64,000 bases of DNA from Bacteroidota bacterium (GTDB lineage Bacteria; Bacteroidota; Bacteroidia; AKYH767-A; OLB10): contig JADKFV010000004.1 of the NCBI GenBank assembly GCA_016717325.1, positions 124,001 to 188,000 of the forward strand, read 5' to 3'. A program made the translations under genes and the position numbers. Below, piece by piece: positions 10,120 through 19,100 of the stretch. Below the pieces are notes generated by a model. That model saw only the letters and a program-made list of their open reading frames with translations, ran no database searches and had not been told where the DNA came from. How positions within the stretch are numbered: the first letter of the stretch is position 1; each line of letters begins with the position of its first letter.

Positions 10120-10261
10120 GTAGTAAATTTTCAGTAAAATTAAATGGGTGCTTTGTGCTTTTAAATAATGATTGCTTTCGCACAAAATAGCTTTTGCAGC
10201 AGAGATGCTTCGTTCCTTAGCATTGCAAATTCAAAAATAATACGAACTAAAAAGTTAGAGC

Positions 10262-10297
10262 AAAAAAAATCCACCTCGTATGAAGTGGATTTTTTTG
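10262..10297 (-). terminator. Intrinsic terminator of floA operon
   Basis: A stem of about 9 bp (atccacctc / gaagtggat, one G-U pair on the minus-strand RNA) with a four-base loop, flanked by A and T runs. It lies just after the floA stop codon on the minus strand. Confidence 0.75.
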
Positions 10298-10310
10298 TGC
10301 GAAATCAAAA

Positions 10311-11288
10311 TTATTTTTTGCTGTCTTTATCTGTTTTGCCAAGTGAATCGCGCATACCTGTATCTGCTTGTATGTTTTGCATTTTGTAATAATCCATAAT
10401 TCCAAGGTTACCATTTTTAAATGCTTCGGCAATTGCTAATGGAATTTGTGCCTCAGCTTCTATAACACGTGCACGTGCTTCCTGTGCTTTGGCTTTCATT
10501 TCTTGTTCGAATGCCACGGCCATTGCCCTGCGCTCTTCGGCTTTGGCCTGTGCCACTTTTAAATCGGCAGCGGCCTGGTCTTGTTGCAGTTTGGCACCTA
10601 TGTTATCGCCTACATCTATATCGGCAATATCTATAGAAAGAATTTCGAATGCTGTGCCGGCATCGAGGCCCTTTGCCAAAACAGTTTTCGATATTTGATC
10701 GGGATTTTCTAATACCATCTTATGGTCGTGTGTGGAACCAATGTTTGTAACAATACCCTCGCCAACACGAGCAAGAATAGTTTCTTCACCGGCACCTCCT
10801 ACAAGTTGGCTGATGTTGGTACGTACAGTTACCCGCGCACGAACTATAAGTTGAATACCATTTTTTGCAACAGCACTCACAGGTGGTGTATCAATCACAC
10901 GGGGGTTTACACTTAGCTGAACTGCATCGGCAACATTACGCCCCGCAAGGTCGATAGCCGTTGCCATTTTAAATGTAAGCGGAATGTTTGCCTTGTCGGC
11001 ACTTATCATTGCCGTGATTACATTGTTCAAATGACCACCTGCCAGGTAATGTGTTTCGAGTTCATTTTTAGTAATGTTTAATCCTGCCTTGGTGCTGATG
11101 ATTAATCCATTTACAATTATCGATGGCGGCACTTTGCGCAATCGCATTGTTATCAAATCGATAATGCTAATTTTTACATTCGAAAAAATTGCGGTGATCC
11201 ATAAGTTTACTGGAACAAAATAGAGAAACAAAAACAGAAGAATAATTCCTCCTATTATTGTAAAGATAAATACCGGTGCTGAACCCAT
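10311..11288 (-). CDS. floA: Flotillin-like protein FloA
   Basis: This 325-residue SPFH-type membrane scaffold has one N-terminal hydrophobic hairpin (about residues 5-30), a central SPFH-like domain (AGLNITKNELETHYLAGGHL, LSVNPRVIDTPPVSAVAKNGIQL), and an Ala/Glu-rich coiled C-terminus (QAAADLKVAQAKAEERRAMA). The length equals the usual FloA size. FloA forms functional membrane microdomains at the inner membrane. It lies downstream of nfeD on the same strand, the standard partnership of NfeD and flotillin, separated by a repeat-rich gap of about 470 bp. Confidence 0.95.
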   Translation of the reverse strand: MGSAPVFIFTIIGGIILLFLFLYFVPVNLWITAIFSNVKISIIDLITMRLRKVPPSIIVNGLIISTKAGLNITKNELETHYLAGGHLNNVITAMISADKANIPLTFKMATAIDLAGRNVADAVQLSVNPRVIDTPPVSAVAKNGIQLIVRARVTVRTNISQLVGGAGEETILARVGEGIVTNIGSTHDHKMVLENPDQISKTVLAKGLDAGTAFEILSIDIADIDVGDNIGAKLQQDQAAADLKVAQAKAEERRAMAVAFEQEMKAKAQEARARVIEAEAQIPLAIAEAFKNGNLGIMDYYKMQNIQADTGMRDSLGKTDKDSKK

Positions 11289-11317
11289 TTTAGTTATTTG
11301 TTATTAGTTAATTTGTT

Positions 11318-11580
11318 ATTCTTTTTAGTTCTTAGTTACGTTTGCGGTGAGACTTGTTCTTCGTTCTTCGTTACGTTTGCTGTGTGCCTTGTTCTTCGTT
11401 CTTCGTTAATTAGTTCTTCGGTACGTTTGCTGTGAGGCTTGTTCTTTGTTACGTTTGCTGCGAGGCTTGTTCTTAGTTCTTCGTTACGTTTGCTGTGAGC
11501 CTTGTTCTTTGTTCTTCGTTAATTAGTTCTTAGTTTTCGTTTGCTGTGTGCCTTGTACTCAGTTTTGTTTTTGGTGAGTC
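11318..11580. repeat. Degenerate tandem repeats between nfeD and floA
   Basis: At least six imperfect units of about 28-50 bp share the core acgtttgctgtgagccttgt followed by variable numbers of gttcttcgtt words. It has no coding frame and no hairpin symmetry, and the units differ in length, so it is not a CRISPR array. A second, shorter word series (ttgaactttaaacc type) fills 11690-11770. It separates two genes that would normally be co-transcribed. Confidence 0.85.
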
Positions 11581-11759
11581 TTTTTATTTGTCACTAATTA
11601 CATTTCTTATTTTCGAGTGCGAAGAAACAAATATTAAACTAGGGTCTCATGGTTTTATTTGCACAACAATGGTAATTAATTTTTTCACTTTTGACTTTGA
11701 AATTAAAACCTTGAACTTTTGACTTATCTCTTTTGGCTTTGAACTTTAAACCTTGAACT

Positions 11760-12233
11760 TTAAACTTCTTCCTTTCGACTTACCACCTCCACAATCAATT
11801 TATTGGGCATCACTTGTATCACTTTTATTTTTGAGCCGGCATCTATCCATTCATTCATACTTTGCACTTCGTAGGTGTTGTTATCAAATACTGCCTTGCC
11901 CATTGGTCTTATTGCAGATAGGGCAGTGCCTTCATCATCAGTTTTTATTTGCTTTGCATTGTAATCTATAACTTTACCATCATTTACGGTTTTTAAACTA
12001 AAACGTTGCCACGACTTGCTGCGCAATGCCCAGGCGAATGCCCCTGCCGTTGCGGCTATTGAAGCTACAACTGCAATATGTCCTGCTATACTTCCATGTT
12101 GCTTATACATCATTACAATTCCAATTATCATCATAATGGCACCAATAATGCCTGCCACTAAACCCGGCAAGAGCATAATTTCGAGCACAATTAATATTAT
12201 ACCGGCAATGATGAGAATGATGAGAGAAAACAT
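11760..12233 (-). CDS. NfeD-family membrane protein
   Basis: ATG at 12233 gives 157 residues: MFSLIILIIAGIILIVLEIMLLPGLVAG, then further membrane segments to about residue 75, and a C-terminal OB-fold NfeD domain with the characteristic GTALSAIRPMGKAVFDNNTYEV and the ending KVIQVMPNKLIVEVV. This is the short NfeD1b type without the ClpP-like protease domain. It probably works with the flotillin FloA encoded next on the same strand. An upstream TTG-led extension is possible but would put charged residues before the first membrane helix. Confidence 0.9.
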   Translation of the reverse strand: MFSLIILIIAGIILIVLEIMLLPGLVAGIIGAIMMIIGIVMMYKQHGSIAGHIAVVASIAATAGAFAWALRSKSWQRFSLKTVNDGKVIDYNAKQIKTDDEGTALSAIRPMGKAVFDNNTYEVQSMNEWIDAGSKIKVIQVMPNKLIVEVVSRKEEV

Positions 12234-12497
12234 GAATAAATATTTTGAGAGTGCCCAAAAGTAAGAAATTTTATTACAATGTTTCTTCTGGTGGCACACT
12301 CAACTTTTCAATAAATACTTTCAAACTTAAAATGAAAGAAAATATAGAGTAGAATAGTTTATGAGGGCAGTTTATTTTGAGACGAATGATGTTTCAATAT
12401 TAATGAAACAAATTGCGTGAAATGTAGTCTTATTATTTGCCAGTGTGAGAGGTGCTAAAAATTAATTTGCTTAATTCGCATTTGCAAACAAAAATCA

Positions 12498-13727
12498 ATG
12501 AAAGAAAACATCCGCATTGCCGTAGATAGTATTAAAGGGCAGCTATTACGTTCGTTGCTTACTGCGGGCATTATTGCCATAGGTATATTTGCACTGGTGG
12601 GGATTTTTACCTGTATAGATGCCTTGCAAGGCAGCATCAGTTCAGGGTTTTCGAACATGGGTGCAAATTCGTTTACCATCGATAATCGCGAGCGTGGTAT
12701 ACGCATGGGCGGTGGAGGCCGCAGAAAAATGAAACGCTATGTTCCTATTACATATAAGCAGGCGCAAGATTTTAAAGAACGTTTTCATTATCCGGCCAGT
12801 GTTTCTATTTCGGCAATGGCCTCAACAATTTCAACATTAAAATATAAAAAAGAAAAAACGAATCCGAATATTTTTGTGTTTGGCGGTGATGAAAACTACC
12901 TTCAAAATTCAGGATTGAAAATTGGCCGTGGTCGCAATTTTAATAATTTCGATATGCAAACGGGCAACAACAGTGTTATCATTGGCAGCGACATTGCATT
13001 CAAACTTTTCAAAACCACCAACCCTGTAGGAAAGGAAATTAAAATTGGTGTAAACAATTACAATGTGATTGGTGTGCTCGAGGAAAAGGGCGCTTCGTTT
13101 GGTATGAGTGCCGATAAAAATTGTTACATACCAATTACCAATTTGAAAGAGAATTATGCATCATCCACTACATCCTATTCAATATCGGTTATGGTAAATA
13201 ATGTAACAAGTATGGAAAATGCCATTGGCGAAGCCACAGGTTATATGCGCAGTGTGCGCAGCGATGCGCTTGGTGGTGACAATTCGTTTCAAATTACAAA
13301 AAGCGATGGACTTGCCAATATGGTAATCTCTACATTAAGTAATATAAAATATTCGGCAGTGGCTTTTGCAGTAATTACATTACTTGGTGCAGCCATTGGT
13401 TTAATGAATATAATGCTTGTATCGGTAACCGAGCGTACGCGTGAAATTGGAATTCGCAAAGCACTTGGTGCTACATCGGTAAAAATACGTTTGCAATTTT
13501 TGGTTGAAGCTATTATCATTTGCATCATTGGTGGTGCTGCAGGTATTGTGCTTGGTGTGTTTGGAGGTTTGGCACTTGCCATACAAATGGGTGTTGGCTT
13601 AACCATGCCTTGGCTTTGGATATTGATGGGATTAATAGTTTGTATAGTTGTAGGAATAATTTCGGGAATATATCCGGCATACAAGGCATCGAAACTCGAT
13701 CCTATTGAAGCGTTACGTTATGAATAA
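12498..13727 (+). CDS. MacB/FtsX-like ABC transporter permease
   Basis: A 409-residue permease with the order expected of MacB-like proteins: an N-terminal helix (about 18-38), a periplasmic MacB core of about 230 residues, then three C-terminal helices (about 285-405). The FtsX-domain motif TERTREIGIRKALGA is followed by the ending YPAYKASKLDPIEALRYE. It would pair with an ATPase subunit that is not encoded next to it. The substrate is unknown; relatives move lipoproteins, peptides or antimicrobials. The next gene, a lipoprotein, follows after 17 bp and may be co-transcribed. Confidence 0.92.
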   Translation: MKENIRIAVDSIKGQLLRSLLTAGIIAIGIFALVGIFTCIDALQGSISSGFSNMGANSFTIDNRERGIRMGGGGRRKMKRYVPITYKQAQDFKERFHYPASVSISAMASTISTLKYKKEKTNPNIFVFGGDENYLQNSGLKIGRGRNFNNFDMQTGNNSVIIGSDIAFKLFKTTNPVGKEIKIGVNNYNVIGVLEEKGASFGMSADKNCYIPITNLKENYASSTTSYSISVMVNNVTSMENAIGEATGYMRSVRSDALGGDNSFQITKSDGLANMVISTLSNIKYSAVAFAVITLLGAAIGLMNIMLVSVTERTREIGIRKALGATSVKIRLQFLVEAIIICIIGGAAGIVLGVFGGLALAIQMGVGLTMPWLWILMGLIVCIVVGIISGIYPAYKASKLDPIEALRYE

Positions 13728-13744
13728 CTAAAATAATTTTTGAA

Positions 13745-14404
13745 ATGAAACACACTCACTTTTTTGCGCAGCATCAGTATTTAATGTATGTCATAATCTT
13801 TTGCATTATTTTTTCAGGATGTAAAAAGAAAGAGACAGCCGAAGAAGAAGTAGCAGTTCCGGTTGTTCTTGCCGAATATCATTTTAAAGCAAATATAAAT
13901 GGCACCGATTATGTGTATGAAATAAAAAGCGGCAACAATACCAACATGTTGTCGATAAGCGATAATCAAAATTTTAATGGCATGGAACTTTTCCGCTTTG
14001 GTGCCGAAATGGATGCAACATCGGCACCGGCAAATCTGGGTTATCCTGTTGTTGGCATTTCGTTTCAAACATTAAAACAATTGACCACAGATGTTACCGA
14101 TGCCGATTTTTTTGGCTTCCTCAAAAAGGGTAATTATAATTATCTCAACACTTTTGTGCTTGGTGATAATGGTGTTGTTCTGCAACTGGTGGATAGAAAT
14201 GGAAATTTCTTTTATTCTACAGATGGACCACAACCTGCAGCAACTTTCACTGTTGATATTGCTACACCCAAAGCAGCTACCATTGGTAACGTAGCCAAAG
14301 TAAAAGTGCGTGCATTGTTCAATTGCAAAGTATACAATGCTGTGGGTGGCACACTCGATATTAAAGATGGCGAATTGGTTATCGATATCGAAAACCCTTA
14401 TTAA
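13745..14404 (+). CDS. Putative lipoprotein of unknown function
   Basis: A 219-residue protein with an N-terminal membrane segment ending in a lipobox (IFSGC, Cys at about residue 27) followed by KKKETAEEE, a typical lipoprotein tether. The rest is beta-rich with no recognised domain. A GXXY-type opening (KANINGTDYVYEI) resembles small Bacteroidota lipoproteins that carry a single beta-sandwich. It lies 17 bp after the permease gene and 17 bp before a glycosyltransferase, so the three are probably one transcript. Confidence 0.75.
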   Translation: MKHTHFFAQHQYLMYVIIFCIIFSGCKKKETAEEEVAVPVVLAEYHFKANINGTDYVYEIKSGNNTNMLSISDNQNFNGMELFRFGAEMDATSAPANLGYPVVGISFQTLKQLTTDVTDADFFGFLKKGNYNYLNTFVLGDNGVVLQLVDRNGNFFYSTDGPQPAATFTVDIATPKAATIGNVAKVKVRALFNCKVYNAVGGTLDIKDGELVIDIENPY

Positions 14405-14421
14405 TTTTTTTTGTAAAATTT

Positions 14422-15178
14422 ATGACAAGTATTTCGGCAGTGATAATTACGTACAACGAAGAAAATAATATTGAACGGTGTATAAAATCATTACAACAGG
14501 TAGCCGATGAAGTGGTGGTGCTCGACTCCTACTCTACCGATAACACAAAATCAATTAGCGAAAAACTTGGTGCCCGATTTGTTTCGTACCAATTCGAAAA
14601 TCATATACAGCAAAAAAACAAAGCCATAGAGTTTGCCGCACACGATTGGGTGTTGAGTTTAGATGCAGATGAAGCCCTGGATGATCAACTTATTCAATCG
14701 ATAAACGAAGTGAAAAAAATCGCCACAATATTTTGGTTATAAAATGAACAGGCTGGCCAACTATTGCGGCAAGTGGATACACCACAGCGGTTGGTATCCC
14801 GATACAAAATTGCGATTATTCAATAAACACAAAGGAGCGTGGGGAGGCACCAATCCTCATGATATGTATATGCTGCACGATAAAAACGAAAACACAGGAT
14901 TCTTGCAAGGCAATATTTTGCATTATACTTTCCGCACAGTTGCCGAACATTATGCACAGGCAAACCGCTATTCGGATATTGGTGCTATGGCGCATTTTAA
15001 AAAAGGAAAACGCAGCAATTGGATTATGGTTGTGTTTAGCCCCATTATAAGATTTGTGCGCGACTATATTTTCAATCTTGGTTTTATGGACGGTGCCGAA
15101 GGATTTACCATTTGCAAAATATCGGCATACACATCTTATTTGAAATACAAAAAAATGCTTGCCCTGCAAAATAAATAA
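14422..15178 (+). CDS. WaaE/KdtX-like family 2 glycosyltransferase, frame broken once
   Basis: The first frame MTSISAVIITYNEENNIERC ... LSLDADEALDDQL carries the GT-A fold start and the DxD-like LDADEA motif. It runs into a stop at 14742. Taking one A from the A7 run near 14717 joins it to KKSPQYFGYKMNRLANYCGKW, then HHSGWYPDTKLRLFNK, which is the conserved centre of WaaE-like enzymes. Total length is about 251 residues, normal for the family. These enzymes add a sugar to lipopolysaccharide core or related glycans at the inner membrane. The break is most likely a homopolymer consensus error. Confidence 0.87.
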
Positions 15179-15200
15179 AATATAACTATAACAGTATACG

Positions 15201-16130
15201 ATGGAAAACAAAAAAATAAATATTGCTATTCATGGTGGTGCAGGAACTATTTTACCTCATCTGCTCACAACCGAAAAAGAAAAAGCCTATCGCGATGGAT
15301 TGCATGAGGCTATAGATGTCGCAAAAAAAATATTGTTAGATGGTGGCACTTCGCTCGATGCAGTGAGCGCAGCGGTGATGTCGCTCGAGAATAATACGAT
15401 GTTCAATGCCGGTAAGGGTTCGGTGTTTGCCAATAATGGGAAACACGAAATGGATGCCAGTATAATGGATGGCAAAAGTGGCCTTGCCGGTGCCGTTGCC
15501 GGAATAGCAGGTGTAAAAAACCCTATAGCCCTTGCCCGTCTTGTAATGGAAAAAACCGAACATGTGATGCTTATAGGAAATGGTGCCGAAGAATTTGCAC
15601 GACAATGTAATTTGCCATTTATGAACGAAGAATATTTTCACGATCAATTTCGCTATGATCAATGGATAGCAATTCGCGATAGCGATAACGTACAACTTGA
15701 CCATAGTATCGATAAAAAATTTGGCACCGTGGGCGCTGTGGCAATAGACAAGTATGGCAACCTTGCTGCCGCTACCAGCACAGGAGGCATGACCAATAAA
15801 AAATATGGCCGCGTAGGCGATACTGCAATTATAGGTGCGGGTACATATGCCAACGATGCAACATGTGCTATATCATGTACAGGGCATGGCGAATATTTTA
15901 TGCGACATGTGGTAGCATACGATATACATTGCCTCATGCTATATAAAAACATGACGCTGGTAGATGCATGTAACCATGTATTATTTAAAACCTTAAATGC
16001 CGTTGCTGGCGAAGGAGGTTTGGTAGCTATGGACAAAGATGGAAATGCCGCCCTTATTTTTAATTCGGCAGGCATGTACCGCGCAAGCTTGAATGATGCT
16101 ATGGAAATAGTGACGGAGATTTATAAGTGA
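15201..16130 (+). CDS. Isoaspartyl peptidase / L-asparaginase (Ntn hydrolase)
   Basis: This 309-residue protein is of the plant-type asparaginase family (peptidase T2). It opens with IAIHGGAGT; the self-cleaving threonine is Thr176 in FGTVGAVAID, preceded by the usual variable linker. The STGGMTNKKYGRVGDTAIIGAGTYA block forms the substrate pocket. The precursor splits before Thr176 into alpha and beta chains. It hydrolyses isoaspartyl dipeptides and asparagine. There is no signal peptide, so it is cytosolic. The last 28 codons plus stop are duplicated at 25415-25501 with only synonymous changes, apart from the edge. Confidence 0.93.
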   Translation: MENKKINIAIHGGAGTILPHLLTTEKEKAYRDGLHEAIDVAKKILLDGGTSLDAVSAAVMSLENNTMFNAGKGSVFANNGKHEMDASIMDGKSGLAGAVAGIAGVKNPIALARLVMEKTEHVMLIGNGAEEFARQCNLPFMNEEYFHDQFRYDQWIAIRDSDNVQLDHSIDKKFGTVGAVAIDKYGNLAAATSTGGMTNKKYGRVGDTAIIGAGTYANDATCAISCTGHGEYFMRHVVAYDIHCLMLYKNMTLVDACNHVLFKTLNAVAGEGGLVAMDKDGNAALIFNSAGMYRASLNDAMEIVTEIYK

Positions 16131-16171
16131 GAGAAAAAGCCATTATCACTGATGGCAAAAATATCACACGG

Positions 16172-19100
16172 CTAACTCTTAATAAAATATTTCACCGTTT
16201 CATTTATCCGTATTAAGTAAAGACCTTTTGATAAATTCTTCAAAATAATTTTTTTCTTCAACTCGTTGGTAGTTGGTTTGCCATTGAAAATAATTTCAAT
16301 TTGGGCTCCCGTTACTTCAAGCAATTCAATATTATAATATTCGCCAAGTGTGCAAGGCACCACAATGTTTATTTCTTCATTTGCAGGATTAGGATAAATA
16401 TTAAAATGGTTTGTATCATAATTTTCGATACCATTTAAACCAAAATAAACAGAGTCGGAAATATTGCTGCATCCATTAGGATAAGTTACATCTACCTGAT
16501 AGTAACCTGATTGATTAGGAGTATAAATGTATGTTGTGGCCAAGGGTATTAACGCACCATTTAGCAACCATTGGAAATTTGCAAAAGCCACATTGTTTGT
16601 CTGCAATTGATTGGTAAAAACTGTTATGGTTGGTTTGATGGCCGTTACTCCCTGGAAATTTTGCGTTGTAAGTCTATAACAAAAATTTGTAGAATATACT
16701 AATGAAATAAAATTTGTGTTTGGGGGAAAATTGAAAATATTAATCGCAGAATCCTGCGATATGAAAGTTCCATTTAGCATCCAACTTTTATATGTCGAAG
16801 GCGATTGATTCATATAGCAGACAACTGTATCGTACATACACACCGATGTTGACGACATTGTGAATGTTGGAGTATAATTGCAGAGTGGTATATAAAGAGT
16901 ATCAGAGAAAACAAAACAATTAAGGTTTGCCATTCCAGATAGGGAATAATAACCACTTTGGTAAATGATTAAAGTTTTATTGGTGGCATTGGCAATAGGC
17001 AAACCATTTAAATACCATTGATAAGACAATAAATTATAAGTGCTGGTAAGCAAATTATTTTGGGCCACAAATCTGGCTGAATCAACTGCAAAAGTAATGT
17101 TACGGTAATGCGAAGTTACACAATTTGCAGAGTCGGAATTTAATCGAAGATTATGAATACCCGCACCCACATTGTGTATTTTAATTAAAGAATCACTCGA
17201 ATAAAAAACACCATCAATTGACCAATATGTTGATGGGTACATTGGTGTAATGGAATATGCAATAATTGTATCTGTAAAACATACATTATCGTTGTAAACA
17301 TTAAAATTAACCATTGGAGGGCAAAGATTACAGAATATTGAGTCGGAAAAAGAGGTGCATGAGTATAGATTGGTGCAACTCACTTTATACCAACCCGAGG
17401 CAGCAATTATCCAATGTTGTACATTACTGTTCGAAATAGGATTGCCGTTGAGATACCACAAATAAGAAAAACTGCTTAAATTGCAATGTAAATCATTGTA
17501 GAATTTATTGATGAGAGGTATTACGGGTTGCGAAACTATTATACTAGCTGAAGTTGTAGTTGTGCAACCATTTGCTGTGACCTCTAACACAAGGGTATGC
17601 CACCCCACGCTAATACCACTAATGCTTATACTTGTATCCGAAGAAATAAAATTTCCATCTAAGGTCCAGTAATTTGTAGAAGGAAAAATACTTTTGTTAT
17701 ATGCTTTTAAAGTATCGCCAATGCAAAACCCCGAATTAACAACTTCAAGAGATAAATATAAATTACATGGGAGCAGAAAAACACTATCGGAATAAATAAA
17801 ACAATTTGAAGTATTTTCCACTCTAAGTTTATACCATCCTGCTTGAAAGATAGTCATGCTTGAGTTATAGGTCACCAAAGTGTCATTACGATACCATTTA
17901 TAAACGTTGTAACTGCCATTGCACGAAACGACATTATTAGCAAATGCAATAACAGGCTTTACCGGCAGGGCATTAACATTGATAAATTTAGACAAAAGTA
18001 CTGTATCAACATAATCAATCACCATCAATGTTATTTTGTGATTTCCTGCCGGCAAATTGCCAAGAAAAAGCGCAGAATCGGTGACTTGAAAAATAGAATC
18101 GACAAACCAATTAAAATTATTATTGTATGGGTAATTGCCTTGATTGGTGGCAAAAAAAGCATCACCTTCACATATCGTTGTATCTAATTGCAAATGGATT
18201 ACACCTAAGGCATTATGATAATAAATGGAATCGGTAAAATGTGAACATCCTAAAGAATCGATAACGAATAATTGATAATAACCAGACGAATCAGGATGTA
18301 AATTTTGAACATTGTTATTAGGAATCGAAACGCCATTAAAAAACCATTCGTAATAAGAGAATGTTTTATCGCAAAGTATTGTATCATTTACAAATACTAA
18401 ATATGGAATGATAAATTCGTTAACCCAGAAAGATTTATTTTCATCATAAAGTTTACAATTTGCACTATCAATTTTTAAAAGTATTTTATGAATACCAGGT
18501 TCCAAAGATGTAATATTCAAACCTGAATCTCCCGGAATTGGTTTTAAATCCAACCACCATTTAGCACTTACTTTGAAATTGCCATTATTGCTTACAAATA
18601 ATGGAGTATGAGGGCAAGGTGTTAAATCGGATAACTGTATATCCATTGCATCAAAACAATTTATTGCAAAGAGAGAATCAGAAAAAGACTGACATCCATA
18701 AATATTATTGGCAAACACTTGATACCATCCCGCTTGAGCCATTTGGCAACTTTGGTAATTGGTTCCCACTGGAGTTCCGTTAAAATACCATTGAAATGGG
18801 TCGCGTGGGTCAGGATTGCCCCAGCTTCTAACTTGCCCCAAATCCGCGAATATTGGAGGCTTAAACGAAGAACTAAAAGAATTAACTGAAAAAGCATGGC
18901 TAACTATTTTTTGGCAATAAGGAGAATTTACAATTAAAGTAACATTGTGGTTGCCGGGAACTAAGTTATAAAAAATAAAAAAGTCATTGGTCGAAACTGT
19001 ATCGCTATCGAGCACCCAAACAAAATTATTTGAAAACGGTATGCTTGCGATGTTATTAACTTTTACGGTATCTGTTTCGCAAACGTTACTATCATCAAAA

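Noticed and set aside
11318..11580. Possible CRISPR array between nfeD and floA
   Set aside because: The units vary in length and sequence and merge into each other; there are no unique spacers of constant size and no cas genes in the window.
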